This document shows positions 33,724-43,325 of a stretch of 64,000 bases of DNA, in pieces (positions within the stretch are counted from its first letter, which is position 1; each line of letters begins with the position of its first letter). The stretch lies in NCBI GenBank assembly GCA_016182795.1, contig JACPFW010000027.1:1-64000 (forward strand). Reading direction: 5' to 3'. A program made the translations under genes and the position numbers. Under the pieces are notes generated by a model. It ran no database searches and was not told the DNA's origin. It worked only from the letters and a program-made list of their open reading frames with translations. This stretch comes from Gemmatimonadota bacterium. GTDB taxonomy: Bacteria > Gemmatimonadota > Gemmatimonadetes > Gemmatimonadales > Gemmatimonadaceae.

Positions 33724-35312
33724 TGCTCGAGCGACTCCGCATCTTCGACACCACACTCCGCGACGGCGAGCAGGCGCCGGGCTGCACAATGACGCCCAGC
33801 GAGAAGCTCAGTGTGGCGCGCAAGCTCGCGCAACTCGGCGTGGACATCATCGAGGCCGGCTTCCCCGCCGCGTCGCCCGGGGACTGGCAGGCGGTGCACG
33901 CCATCGCAGCGGAGGTCGGCGCCGGCGCGGATGCGCCAGTGATCGCCGGCCTCGCCCGGTGCAATGCGTTCGACCTCGACCAGGCCGCGAGCGCCATCGC
34001 GCCAGCCGCGCACCGGCGCCTGCACACCTTCATCGCGACCTCCGACCTGCATATCCACGAGAAGCTCCGCAGCACACGAGGCGCGGTGCTTGCTCGCATC
34101 ACGGAGATGGTAGGGCACGCCCGCCAGCTCTGCGACGACGTCGAGTTCTCACCGGAGGATGCCACCCGCAGCGATCGCGACTTTCTGTTTGAGGCGCTGC
34201 ACGCGGCGATCAATGCGGGCGCGACAACACTGAACATCCCCGACACCGTGGGCTATGCGACACCGGAGGAGTATTTCGAGCTGATCGCCGCCGTCACGCG
34301 CGACGTGGTTGGCACGCGCAAGGTGGTGGTGTCTACGCACTGCCACGACGACCTGGGCCTGGCGGTGGCGAACACACTGGCCGGGGTGAAGGCGGGCGCG
34401 CGTCAGGTGGAATGCACCGTCAACGGCCTTGGCGAACGGGCCGGGAACGCCGCCCTCGAGGAAGTCGTGATGGCGCTCAGTGTACGGCCCCAGCAGTACT
34501 TCGTGCACAGCAACATCGTGACGCGCGAGATCGGCGCGGCCTCTCGCCTCGTCGCCCGCTGCACCGGCGTTCGCGTTCCGCCGAACAAGGCGGTCGTCGG
34601 CGCCAACGCGTTCGCGCACGAGTCGGGCATCCACCAGGATGGCGTGCTCAAGAACCGCCGCACGTACGAGATCCTCAACGCCGAGCACCTTGGCCTGGAA
34701 GGCGCACGACTCATTCTTGGCAAGCACTCAGGACGCAACGCCTTTCGCCGGCATCTCGCGGCGCTTGGGCACGAACTCGACGAGGCAGAGTTCGAGGCGG
34801 TCTTCAACCGCTTCAAGGAAGTGGCCGACCGCAAGAAGGTGCTCACCGACCGGGAGATTGAGGCGATCATCGAAGGCGAGACGAGCCGCGCGAGCGCTTA
34901 CTACGCGCTCGATCTCGTGCAGGTCTCGTGCGGCACACACGCGATCGCAACGGCCACGGTCCGGCTGCATGGTCCGGACGGCCGGCCGCTCGTCGCGGCC
35001 GCGGAGGGCGACGGTCCGGTGGACGCGGTCTGTCACGCCATCAACGACTGCGTTGGCGAGGTCGCCGACCTGGTGGAGTTCAACGTCGACGCCGCGGCTG
35101 AGGGAATCAACGCGGTCGGCGGTGTGACCGTACGCCTGCGCGAAAAGGTCGCCTCGCAGTCCATCGCCGGCGATGACGCCGAACGCCGGCGCGTGAGCAC
35201 GGGATTCGCCGTGCACACCGACATCATCGTCGCGGCCGCCGAGGCCTACGTGTCAGCAGTCAACGGCCTCGTGCGGGCACGCCGCAACGATGCCGTGGAG
35301 GTGCCGGCGTGA
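33723..35312 (+). CDS. leuA: 2-isopropylmalate synthase LeuA
   Basis: A 529-residue enzyme, the first committed step of leucine synthesis. I chose ATG 33723, which overlaps the ilvC stop, because it gives the conserved opening [18 protein letters not shown]. Metal ligands appear in [20 protein letters not shown] and [31 protein letters not shown] precedes the C-terminal regulatory (leucine feedback) domain with [15 protein letters not shown]. It overlaps leuC by 4 bp. Confidence 0.95.
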   Translation: MLERLRIFDTTLRDGEQAPGCTMTPSEKLSVARKLAQLGVDIIEAGFPAASPGDWQAVHAIAAEVGAGADAPVIAGLARCNAFDLDQAASAIAPAAHRRLHTFIATSDLHIHEKLRSTRGAVLARITEMVGHARQLCDDVEFSPEDATRSDRDFLFEALHAAINAGATTLNIPDTVGYATPEEYFELIAAVTRDVVGTRKVVVSTHCHDDLGLAVANTLAGVKAGARQVECTVNGLGERAGNAALEEVVMALSVRPQQYFVHSNIVTREIGAASRLVARCTGVRVPPNKAVVGANAFAHESGIHQDGVLKNRRTYEILNAEHLGLEGARLILGKHSGRNAFRRHLAALGHELDEAEFEAVFNRFKEVADRKKVLTDREIEAIIEGETSRASAYYALDLVQVSCGTHAIATATVRLHGPDGRPLVAAAEGDGPVDAVCHAINDCVGEVADLVEFNVDAAAEGINAVGGVTVRLREKVASQSIAGDDAERRRVSTGFAVHTDIIVAAAEAYVSAVNGLVRARRNDAVEVPA

Positions 35313-36715
35313 GGACGCTGTTCGAGAAAGTCTGGCAAGCGCACGTCGTGCGCGAGGCCGGCGACGCACCCACCATCCTGTATGTCGACCTGCACCTCCT
35401 GCACGAGGTGACCTCGCCGCAGGCGTTCTCCGAGCTGGCCGCACGCGGCTTGGCTGTGCGTCGTCCCGATCGCTCCGTCGCGACGATGGACCATTCGACG
35501 CCAACAGTGACGGCGCCGGCGGGCGCCGCCGCACGCGCCCTGCCGATGGCGGCGGGGGCGGCGGAGCAACTGGCGCAGCTCGAGGCCAACTGCGCCCGCT
35601 ATGGCGTGCCGCTCATTGGATGGGACGATGACCGCCGTGGCATCGTCCACGTCTTTGGACCAGAACTGGGCTACACCCAGCCCGGCATGACCATCGTGTG
35701 CGGCGACAGTCACACGAGTACGCATGGCGCCTTTGGCGCGCTTGCCTTTGGCATTGGCACGTCGGAAGTGGGCCACGTGCTCGCGACGCAATGCCTGCTG
35801 CAGCGCAAACCGTGCACCATGGAAGTGCGTGTCGACGGTGCGCTCGGTCCGGGCGTGCGCGCCAAGGATCTGGTGCTCGCCATCATTGCCCGCATCGGAG
35901 TGGGCGGCGGCACCGGGCACGTCATCGAGTACACCGGCAGCACCATTCGCGCCATGTCGATGGAGTCGCGAATGACCGTGTGCAACATGAGCATTGAGGC
36001 AGGAGCGCGAGCGGGGATGATCGCCCCGGACGACACGACGTTCGACTATCTCGCGGGGCGCCCGGGGGTCCCGACGGGCGAGGCGTGGGACGCCGCAGTC
36101 TCGCGGTGGCGCGCGCTGGCCACTGACGAGGGGGCGACGTACGACCGAACCGTGACCATCGACGCGACCACCATCGCGCCGATGATTTCGTACGGCACCA
36201 ACCCCGAGATGTCCATTGCCGTGAACGCCCCCGTTCCCGGCTTGGCCGACTACCGCGATGGACCGGCGCTCGAGCGCGCCCTCGCGTACATGGGCGTGAC
36301 GCCTGATGAGCCGCTGCTCGGCAAGCCGGTGCAGACGGTGTTCATCGGCAGTTGCACCACTGGCCGCACCTCCGACCTGCGCGATGCCGCAGCGGTGCTG
36401 CGCGGGCGGCGTGTGGCCGACTCGGTGCGCATGCTCGTCGTCCCGGGCTCGCAGCAGGTGAAGCGCCAGGCAGAGGCGGAGGGACTGGCCGACGTCTTTC
36501 GCGCGGCGGGCGCCGAGTGGCGTGAGAGCGGATGTTCCATGTGCATTGCCATGAATGGCGACCAGGTGCGCGCCGGCGACTATGTCGTGAGCACCAGCAA
36601 TCGCAACTTCGAGGGGCGCCAGGGGCCCGGCGCCCGCACGCTCCTCGCCAGTCCGCTCACCGCGGCGGCCTGCGCGGTGCGCGGCGTCGTGACCGATCCG
36701 AGAACCCTGCTATGA
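35309..36715 (+). CDS. leuC: 3-isopropylmalate dehydratase large subunit LeuC
   Basis: A 468-residue aconitase-family subunit. [35 protein letters not shown] and [12 protein letters not shown] carry the cluster ligands, and [20 protein letters not shown] closes the family pattern. The usual motif is SCTNGR; here SCTTGR, a small variation. It works with LeuD (overlap of 4 bp) to isomerise 2-isopropylmalate. Confidence 0.95.
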   Translation: MRTLFEKVWQAHVVREAGDAPTILYVDLHLLHEVTSPQAFSELAARGLAVRRPDRSVATMDHSTPTVTAPAGAAARALPMAAGAAEQLAQLEANCARYGVPLIGWDDDRRGIVHVFGPELGYTQPGMTIVCGDSHTSTHGAFGALAFGIGTSEVGHVLATQCLLQRKPCTMEVRVDGALGPGVRAKDLVLAIIARIGVGGGTGHVIEYTGSTIRAMSMESRMTVCNMSIEAGARAGMIAPDDTTFDYLAGRPGVPTGEAWDAAVSRWRALATDEGATYDRTVTIDATTIAPMISYGTNPEMSIAVNAPVPGLADYRDGPALERALAYMGVTPDEPLLGKPVQTVFIGSCTTGRTSDLRDAAAVLRGRRVADSVRMLVVPGSQQVKRQAEAEGLADVFRAAGAEWRESGCSMCIAMNGDQVRAGDYVVSTSNRNFEGRQGPGARTLLASPLTAAACAVRGVVTDPRTLL

Positions 36716-37347
36716 CACCACTGCCCTTCACCACGCTCGAGGCGCGCGCCGTGCGTCTCGTGCGCGACGACATCGACACCGATCAGATCATCCCGGCGCG
36801 CTTTCTCACGACCATTTCGCGCGCGGGACTCGGCCGGCACCTGTTTGCCGACTGGCGATGCGACTCGATGAATGCACCGCGTCCCGACTTTCCGTTGAAC
36901 GCGCCCGCCGCCGAGGGCGCACGCGTGCTGGTCGCCGGGCGCAACTTCGGGTGCGGCTCATCGCGCGAGCACGCTTCGTGGGCCTTGGCAGACTGGGGAT
37001 TCCGCGTCATCATCGCGACGTCCTTCGCCGACATCTTTCGCAACAACGCCAGCAAGAACGGTCTGCTGACAATCGCACTTGGCGCGTCCGACCACCGAGC
37101 CCTGCTCGACGTGCTCGAGGGCGACGGCTCGGCAACGCTGCACGTCGACCTCGCCGCACAGCGCGTGGCAGCAGGGAACTGGAGCGCCTCCTTCACGATC
37201 GAACCGTTTGCCAAGCGTTGCCTCCTCGAGGGCGTGGACGAACTGGGGTTCCTCCTCGCCGTCGACGCGGACATCGCCGCCTTCGAGGTGCGCCATACGC
37301 CGGGAGTCGCCGCCGCGCTGCTCACGGCATCACGGGCGGCGTCGTGA
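36712..37347 (+). CDS. leuD: 3-isopropylmalate dehydratase small subunit LeuD
   Basis: A 211-residue swivel-domain subunit from ATG 36712, overlapping leuC (ATGA). [14 protein letters not shown] and [20 protein letters not shown] are the family motifs, with [15 protein letters not shown] following. It forms the heterodimer with LeuC. The stop overlaps the leuB GTG. Confidence 0.95.
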   Translation: MTPLPFTTLEARAVRLVRDDIDTDQIIPARFLTTISRAGLGRHLFADWRCDSMNAPRPDFPLNAPAAEGARVLVAGRNFGCGSSREHASWALADWGFRVIIATSFADIFRNNASKNGLLTIALGASDHRALLDVLEGDGSATLHVDLAAQRVAAGNWSASFTIEPFAKRCLLEGVDELGFLLAVDADIAAFEVRHTPGVAAALLTASRAAS

Positions 37348-38462
37348 AGGCCACCATCGCCGTGCTGGCGGGCGACGGTGTCGGCCCCGAAGTGAGCACC
37401 GAAGCAGTGCGCGTACTGCGGACGGTCGCAGAATGTCACGGCCACGACTTCACGTTCCTGGACGCGCTCGTGGGTGGGGCGGCGATTGACGCGACCGGGG
37501 ATCCGCTGCCCGCTTCGACGCGACGCACCGTGGAGGCGAGCGACGCCGTGCTCCTTGGGGCCGTCGGCGGACCCAAGTGGAGCGATCCCTCGGCGACGGT
37601 GCGGCCCGAGCAAGGGTTGCTCGCACTGCGCGGACTGCTCGGCGCATTCGCCAACCTGCGGCCGGTGCAGCCACATCCCGCTCTCGTCGGCGCGGCACCC
37701 ATCCGGCCCGAATTGCTGACTGGCGTGGATGTGCAGTTCGTGCGGGAACTGACCGGCGGCATGTACTTTGGCCGAAAGTCGCTTGAGACGGATGGACCAG
37801 GGCAAGAGGTTGCGACCGACCACTGCACCTACTCGACCAGCGAAATCGAACGGGTGGCGCGAGTAGCCGGACAGCTTGCCCGCGAGCGGCGACGGCGCGT
37901 GACGTCGGTGGACAAGGCGAACGTCCTCGAGACGTCGCGGCTGTGGCGGCGCACCGTGACGCGCGTCATGCGCGACGAGTTCCCCGACGTCACCCTGGAG
38001 CATGCACTGGTCGATTCGTTTGCCATGACACTGCTGCGGGCCCCCGCGTCGTTCGATGTTGTGGTGACGGAGAATCTCTTTGGCGACATTCTCACCGACG
38101 AGGCGGCGGTGCTCGCCGGCTCAATCGGCGTGCTGCCGTCCGCGTCGTTCGGTGAGCGCCGTGCCGACGGACGACGTCAGGGCATCTACGAACCTATTCA
38201 CGGCTCCGCGCCCGATATCGCCGGTCAAGGCAGCGCGAACCCGATTGGGACCATCCTGTCCGCCGCGCTGCTGCTGCGCCATTCGCTCAACCTGACCGAC
38301 GAGGCGGCACACGTCGAACGGGCCGTCGGCGACGTGATCGCCGATGGCTGGCGCACCGCCGATCTCTGGAGCGCGGCAGACCAGTCGGCACCGGTACACC
38401 GTGCCTCCACGACCGCGATGGGCGCAGCCGTCGTCGACCGCTTGAGGCGGATCATGTCGTAG
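37344..38462 (+). CDS. leuB: 3-isopropylmalate dehydrogenase LeuB
   Basis: A 372-residue NAD-dependent beta-decarboxylating dehydrogenase from GTG 37344 (GTGA overlap with leuD). It opens with IAVLAGDGVGPEVSTEAVRV. LLGAVGGPKW, LRPVQPHPAL, the tyrosine/lysine region TYSTSEIERVARVAGQLA, and TSVDKANVLETSRLWRRTV with the catalytic Lys follow. YEPIHGSAPDIAGQGSANPI is the cofactor region. This is the last gene of the operon; a hairpin follows at 38527. Confidence 0.95.
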   Translation: MKATIAVLAGDGVGPEVSTEAVRVLRTVAECHGHDFTFLDALVGGAAIDATGDPLPASTRRTVEASDAVLLGAVGGPKWSDPSATVRPEQGLLALRGLLGAFANLRPVQPHPALVGAAPIRPELLTGVDVQFVRELTGGMYFGRKSLETDGPGQEVATDHCTYSTSEIERVARVAGQLARERRRRVTSVDKANVLETSRLWRRTVTRVMRDEFPDVTLEHALVDSFAMTLLRAPASFDVVVTENLFGDILTDEAAVLAGSIGVLPSASFGERRADGRRQGIYEPIHGSAPDIAGQGSANPIGTILSAALLLRHSLNLTDEAAHVERAVGDVIADGWRTADLWSAADQSAPVHRASTTAMGAAVVDRLRRIMS

Positions 38463-38526
38463 ACGCGTCGGTTCAACTCGCCTGCTCTCGACATATACGG
38501 TCCGGCTCACCACGCTGGCACGTCAT

Positions 38527-38554
38527 CGCGCCACGCAGACCTGTGCGTGGCGCG
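38527..38554 (+). terminator. hairpin after leuB, possible terminator
   Basis: CGCGCCACGCA (38527-38537) pairs perfectly with TGCGTGGCGCG (38544-38554). No strong T-run follows, so termination is likely but not certain. Confidence 0.5.
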
Positions 38555-38610
38555 CGCCGTTTCGCCACGACATGGATGGCGAACCCCCCGCGCCACAAGC
38601 GATAATTATC

Positions 38611-38653
38611 CCGCCCCTTCCCCTGCACCACACCCTGCCCCTTCCCCTTCACT
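38611..38653 (+). repeat. CCCTGCACCACACCCTGCC-type repeat upstream of a Gfo/Idh gene
   Basis: CCGCCCCTTCCCCTGCACCA and CACCCTGCCCCTTCCCCTTC match the repeat family at 50113-50260. It ends nine bases before the ATG at 38662, so it forms the leader of this gene. Only one arm is present. Confidence 0.65.
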
Positions 38654-38661
38654 CGTCCTTC

Positions 38662-39897
38662 ATGTCTCGTCTCGGCGTAGGCTTCATCGGCTCCGGCTTC
38701 AATGCCCGCTTTCATATGCAAGGGTGGGTCGGCGTGCGCGACGCCGACATCCTCGGCGTTTGGAGCCCCGACGACAAGAGCGCCAAGTCGGCCGCCGCGT
38801 ACTGCCGCTCGCTCAATGTTGGTGACTGCAAGGCGTACCGCAGCATCGCGCAGATGGTGGCTGATCCAACCATTGACGCCATCTGGCTCAGCGGCCCCAA
38901 TCACGCACGCGTCGAGAACGTCGAGGAGATCGTCGACACGATCAAGCGCGGCAAGGGGGAACTCAAGGGCATCGCCTGCGAGAAGCCGCTGGCGCGCAAT
39001 GTGGCCGAAGCCAAGCGCGTGAAGCAGTTGGTCGATTCGGTCGGGTTGAAGACCGGCTATCTCGAGAATCAGCTCTTCGCCCCGCACGTGGAGGCCGGCA
39101 AGAAGCTCATCTGGGCGCGCGGCGCGGCGACGACCGGACGCCCGTACCTCGCGCGCGCCGCCGAGGAGCACAGCGGACCGCACAGTCCGTGGTTCTGGAT
39201 GGGCCAGCTGCAGGGCGGCGGCGTGCTCAACGACATGATGTGCCACTCGGCACTCGTCGTGCGCCACCTGCTCACGCGCCCCGGCGAGCCGCTGAGTTCG
39301 GTGAAGCCCGTGAAGGTCACGGGCCACATCGCGTCGCTCAAGTGGTCGCGGCCGGCCTATGTGAAGAAGCTCAAGCAGAACATGGGCGCGCAGGTGGACT
39401 ACGCAAAGGCGCCGTCGGAAGACTTCGCCTCGCTCACCATCGAGTTCGAGACGGCCGAAGGACACCGCGTGATCGGCGAGGCGTCCACGTCGTGGAGCTT
39501 CGTTGGCGCCGGCCTGCGGCTGTCGGCCGAACTGCTCGGCCCCGAGTACTCGATGAAGTGGAACTCCCTCGACAGCGGACTGCAGCTCTTCTTCAGCCGC
39601 GAGGTCACGGGGCGCGCCGGTGAAGACCTGGTGGAGAAGCAGAACGCCGAGCAGGGTGTCATGCCGGTGGTGCCGCAGGAGCATCTCGCATACGGCTACA
39701 CCGACGAGGACCGACACTTCGTGAACGTCTTCCTCGGGCGCGAGGAGCCGCTGCTCACGTTTGACGACGGGTTGGAGGTCGTCAAAATGCTGATGACCGC
39801 CTACCAGAGCGCCGAGAGCGGCAAGACGCTCACGTTCCCGCCGCGCGGCCTCGATACGTTCAAGCCGCAGGTGGCGCGCGGAGTGTGGAAGCCGTGA
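38662..39897 (+). CDS. Gfo/Idh/MocA-family oxidoreductase
   Basis: A 411-residue NAD(P)-binding oxidoreductase from ATG 38662. The Rossmann motif is VGFIGSGFNARFHMQG near residue 6, and CEKPLARNVAEAKRVKQLV carries the EKP motif common to the family, followed by GYLENQLFAPHV. There is no signal peptide, so it is cytoplasmic. Substrates of this family are sugars, inositols or their oxidised forms, but none can be chosen from sequence. The stop shares GTGA with the proline dehydrogenase start, an odd pairing. Together with the other sugar genes of the window it may act in 3-keto-sugar metabolism. Confidence 0.85.
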   Translation: MSRLGVGFIGSGFNARFHMQGWVGVRDADILGVWSPDDKSAKSAAAYCRSLNVGDCKAYRSIAQMVADPTIDAIWLSGPNHARVENVEEIVDTIKRGKGELKGIACEKPLARNVAEAKRVKQLVDSVGLKTGYLENQLFAPHVEAGKKLIWARGAATTGRPYLARAAEEHSGPHSPWFWMGQLQGGGVLNDMMCHSALVVRHLLTRPGEPLSSVKPVKVTGHIASLKWSRPAYVKKLKQNMGAQVDYAKAPSEDFASLTIEFETAEGHRVIGEASTSWSFVGAGLRLSAELLGPEYSMKWNSLDSGLQLFFSREVTGRAGEDLVEKQNAEQGVMPVVPQEHLAYGYTDEDRHFVNVFLGREEPLLTFDDGLEVVKMLMTAYQSAESGKTLTFPPRGLDTFKPQVARGVWKP

Positions 39898-40820
39898 GCA
39901 TCGGCCGGACGATCCTGCTCAAGATGGCCGATTCGCCGTTCCTGAATCGGCAGGCCACGCAGCGCGCCTTTGTGAAACGCGCCACGCGGCGCTTCATGCC
40001 CGGCGAAGCGCCCGAGGACGCGCTGCGCGCGGCGGCGCTGCTCAAGGCCGAAGGGCGCGGCACCGTGTTCACCAAGCTCGGCGAGAACATCGAGGTGCCC
40101 GCCGACGCCGATGAGGTGCGCGACCACTATCTGTGGTTCTTCGATCAGCTCGCCGAGTCCGGGCTCGATGGGCACGTGAGCGTGAAACCCACGCAGCTTG
40201 GGCTCGACCTGTCGTACGAGCGGTGTCTGGAGCACCTGCTCGTGCTCGCGGCGCGCAGTGAGTCGATCGGCAAGATCTTCTGGATCGACATGGAGAGTTT
40301 CGTCTACGTCGATCGGACGCTACAGCTATATCGGGCGCTCAAGGAGCGGCATCCGCACGTCGGGCTGGCGTTGCAGGCGTATCTGTATCGGACGCAGGCT
40401 GATATCGAAGCGCTTCTGCCGATCCACCCAGTAGTTCGCCTGGTGAAGGGGGCGTACGCCGAGCCATCGAGCGTGGCGTACCCGGTGAAAGCCGACACCA
40501 ACCGCAACTACTTTGATCTCGCCGACCGGATGCTGCAGGCGGCGGCGAGCGGCCATTGCACGCCCATCCTCGGCACGCACGACATCCCGCTGCTCGACCG
40601 GCTGGTGGCGCGCGCCAAGGCGCACGGCACGCCCGACCGCGGGTACGAGATCCACATGCTCTACGGCATTCGCGACGCCGACCAGCGCCGTCTGCGCAGC
40701 GACGGGCGCACAGTGAAGACGCTCATCAGCTACGGCAGCGCGTGGTACAAGTGGTACATGCGCCGGCTGGCGGAGCGGCCGGCGAATGTGGGATTCGTAT
40801 TGCGGTCGATGCTGGGCTAG
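39894..40820 (+). CDS. monofunctional proline dehydrogenase
   Basis: A 308-residue FAD-dependent TIM barrel. I chose GTG 39894 (GTGA overlap with the previous stop); another GTG lies at 39885. Family motifs are HVSVKPTQLGLDLSYERCL, ALQAYLYRT, RLVKGAYAEPSSVAYP, GTHDIPLLDRL, HMLYGIRDADQRRL and the C-terminal WYKWYMRRLAERPANVGFV. It oxidises proline to pyrroline-5-carboxylate and passes electrons to the quinone pool. The second PutA domain (P5C dehydrogenase) is not in this window. Confidence 0.9.
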   Translation: MSIGRTILLKMADSPFLNRQATQRAFVKRATRRFMPGEAPEDALRAAALLKAEGRGTVFTKLGENIEVPADADEVRDHYLWFFDQLAESGLDGHVSVKPTQLGLDLSYERCLEHLLVLAARSESIGKIFWIDMESFVYVDRTLQLYRALKERHPHVGLALQAYLYRTQADIEALLPIHPVVRLVKGAYAEPSSVAYPVKADTNRNYFDLADRMLQAAASGHCTPILGTHDIPLLDRLVARAKAHGTPDRGYEIHMLYGIRDADQRRLRSDGRTVKTLISYGSAWYKWYMRRLAERPANVGFVLRSMLG

Positions 40821-40828
40821 AACGGACA

Positions 40829-40850
40829 ACGGCGCCTCTCGGCGCCGTTC
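40829..40850. terminator. hairpin terminator between convergent genes
   Basis: AACGGCGCC pairs perfectly with GGCGCCGTT around TCTC and is followed by CTCTTCTC. It lies between proline dehydrogenase and cutC, which converge. Confidence 0.75.
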
Positions 40851-40876
40851 TCTTCTCGCGTGCGGAACAGACGCGA

Positions 40877-41518
40877 CTACAGCTTGTCCACCGCCTCCGC
40901 CATTCCCATGAACGCGCGGCCGTGCACCATCTTCACGCCGGTCTTCTTCACGAGCGTGCCAACGTTGGCCGCGGTGATCGAGCCGCCGGCAATCACGTTG
41001 ATCCGGTCGTCGGCGCGCTCCACCAGATGCTTGATGCGCGTTGCCCCCTTGGCCGCCGTCGCCGCGCCGCCGCTCGTCAGGATGCAGTCGAACTGGAGCG
41101 AGACCAGCAGCTCGAGCGCCTCGTCCTGGTCCTTCACCTGATCGAACGCGCGATGGAATCCGACGCGCAACGGACTTGCCACGGCGTGCAACTCGGCCAG
41201 CCGATCGGCATCGACTTCGCCGTCGGGCGTCAGGATGCCGATCACCACGCCGTCCGCGCCAAGCTCCTTGGCCACCGCGATGTCGCGCTTCATGATCTCG
41301 AACTCGTCGTCCGTGTACACGAAGTCGCCCACGCGCGGGCGCACAAGCACGTGAACAGAGACGAGCAGCCGCTCCAGGCACCGCGCAATCAGCCCGGCGC
41401 TCGGCGTCGTCCCACCCTCCACCAGCGGGCCGCACAGTTCGATGCGGTGCACGCCGGCCTGTTGTGCCGACATCGCCCCCGCAAAGGAATCGACCGCCGC
41501 TTCCACGCGCACTGACAT
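40877..41518 (-). CDS. cutC: copper homeostasis protein CutC-like
   Basis: A 213-residue TIM barrel starting at MSVRVEAAV (ATG 41518). Family motifs are HRIELCGPLVEGGTTPSAGL, VHVLVRPRVGDFVYTDDE, GFHRAFDQVKD and ILTSGGAATAAKG. CutC was named for copper tolerance, but its biochemical activity is unsettled. It is the last gene of a five-gene minus-strand operon and starts four bases after the DUF885 stop. Confidence 0.9.
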   Translation of the reverse strand: MSVRVEAAVDSFAGAMSAQQAGVHRIELCGPLVEGGTTPSAGLIARCLERLLVSVHVLVRPRVGDFVYTDDEFEIMKRDIAVAKELGADGVVIGILTPDGEVDADRLAELHAVASPLRVGFHRAFDQVKDQDEALELLVSLQFDCILTSGGAATAAKGATRIKHLVERADDRINVIAGGSITAANVGTLVKKTGVKMVHGRAFMGMAEAVDKL

Positions 41519-41522
41519 GGCC

Positions 41523-43325
41523 TTACTTGCCTCCTGGGGGTGGGAGCGTCGCCGCAAACTTCCACTGCGTCGTGAAGTCGCGCGTCAACGGCTGCTTGAG
41601 CATCAGCACCCGCACCATTTCCACGGGCATTGCCCCGTGAGTGTAGATGAAATCGTGGAACTGCCGGTTGGTCATCTTGCCGCCGTCCACCAGCTCATGA
41701 TGCAGCGCGCGGAACTGCAGCCCGCCCATCATGTACGCCACCTGATACAACGGCCCATACGATCCATTGAACGACCGGCGCACCTCGGCGGTGGCGTTGG
41801 CCCGCTCGTGCCCCACGCGGTCAATCAGGAACTCGATGCACTGCTGGGGCGTCCAGTTGCCGAGATGGAAGTTGAGCGAGAAGATGATTCGCGCCGAGCG
41901 ATGCATGCGCCAGAACAGCGCGCCGATGCGGTCCTCGGGGCTCGCGTGAAAGCCGTTGTCCCAGAGGATCGTCTCCCAGTAGAACGCCCCGCCTTCGCTC
42001 CAGAACGGCGTGCTGAACTCGCGCCGGTACGGATAGTAGCGCGACGTCATGAACCCCTGCATGTGATGCCCGGGGATCATCTCGTGGAACGCCGTCGCGT
42101 GCGAGAAATGCGGATTGTTGCCGCGCATCGCCATCAGCTTGTCGTCATCTGACATGCTGTCGGTGGGATACGCCACCTGGAACACCTCGCCGCCGAGGAA
42201 AAACGGTGACGTCTTCTGCCGTTCGGGCGAGATCATCTCGATGCGCCAGACATCCTGCGCCAGCGGCGGGATGGTGACCATGTCGTGGTCGCGCAGCCAC
42301 TGCACGGCGCTAAACTCAAGGTCGCGCACGAGGTTCACCTGGTCGCCCGGCGGCACGTAGGTCTGCTTCACCTTCTCCATCGCCGCCTTCCAGTTGTCGC
42401 CGAATCCCATCTCGCGGGCCGCCTTCTTCATTTCGCTCTCGCCCCAGTCGAGCTCCTTCTGGGCGATGGCGATGAGCTCCTCGGGCGAGTACGGCAGTAT
42501 CTCGTGCTTGATGCTCGTTTCGATGGCCGCGCGGCCGATGGGCAACCCGACGATGGGTTCGTCGTCGCCGCGCTTCCAGCCGACGATCTTCTCGCGCAGC
42601 ACGCGCTGGTAGTTCACGAGCGCCGAATCGGCCGAGCGGTACGGCGCGCCGGTCCACCACGAGAACATGGGGTCGTACCCGTTGTAGAACTGGTGCCAGC
42701 TCCGCAGCAGCGTGCGCAGGCTCGCGGTGACTTCGGCGGCGCGATACGCCGCCATCTTGCTGATCTTCGCCGCCGACGAATCGCCCTTGGGCGGATTCTC
42801 AATCTTGGTGCGCAGCGCGTTGACTGTTTTGCCCACGAACGCGAGCGTGCGCGCCGAGCGTTGGCCGTCCACTTTCTCCATTCGGCGGCGCGCGTCTTCG
42901 AGCGCAAAGATGGAATCGGCGAACGGCAGCAGCGCACCGAGGTCGGCGTACACCTTGGCGTCACGCGCCAGTTCGTCCTGCGACTCCTCAATGGTATTGC
43001 GCAGGAGAATGTGGTCGACCTTGGCGTCGTGGCTCAGCTTGCCAAAATCCACCGCCTTCAACTGCCCAAGCCATGCCGTGTAGAACTTGCCAAAGACGTC
43101 GCGCTGGGCGGGTGAGTACTGCTGCGGATAGCGGCGCTGCAGCACGCTGCGATCGGCCGTGTAGCGCTCCACGACGCCGCGCATCTCGCTCCCGCGCTCG
43201 GCGAGGAGAAGGTTCGCGTCGGGCGTATACACCGCCGGCCGGCCCTGCACGTTCTGCGCCGACGCCGCGCCGGCGACGAGCAGCGCCGCGCACGCGACGC
43301 CAACTGCGCGGCGCCCGTGGCTCAT
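41523..43325 (-). CDS. exported DUF885-family zinc peptidase-like protein
   Basis: A 600-residue exported protein from ATG 43325 with signal peptide VACAALLVAGAASAQ. The motif HEMIPGHHMQ near residue 410 is the HExxxGHH-type metal site of the DUF885 family, related to carboxypeptidase-like metallopeptidases. The rest is mostly helical, as expected. It is encoded between a Tat Gfo/Idh gene (overlap of 4 bp) and cutC. It may degrade peptides outside the cytoplasm; its link to the sugar genes is unclear. Confidence 0.8.
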   Translation of the reverse strand: MSHGRRAVGVACAALLVAGAASAQNVQGRPAVYTPDANLLLAERGSEMRGVVERYTADRSVLQRRYPQQYSPAQRDVFGKFYTAWLGQLKAVDFGKLSHDAKVDHILLRNTIEESQDELARDAKVYADLGALLPFADSIFALEDARRRMEKVDGQRSARTLAFVGKTVNALRTKIENPPKGDSSAAKISKMAAYRAAEVTASLRTLLRSWHQFYNGYDPMFSWWTGAPYRSADSALVNYQRVLREKIVGWKRGDDEPIVGLPIGRAAIETSIKHEILPYSPEELIAIAQKELDWGESEMKKAAREMGFGDNWKAAMEKVKQTYVPPGDQVNLVRDLEFSAVQWLRDHDMVTIPPLAQDVWRIEMISPERQKTSPFFLGGEVFQVAYPTDSMSDDDKLMAMRGNNPHFSHATAFHEMIPGHHMQGFMTSRYYPYRREFSTPFWSEGGAFYWETILWDNGFHASPEDRIGALFWRMHRSARIIFSLNFHLGNWTPQQCIEFLIDRVGHERANATAEVRRSFNGSYGPLYQVAYMMGGLQFRALHHELVDGGKMTNRQFHDFIYTHGAMPVEMVRVLMLKQPLTRDFTTQWKFAATLPPPGGK

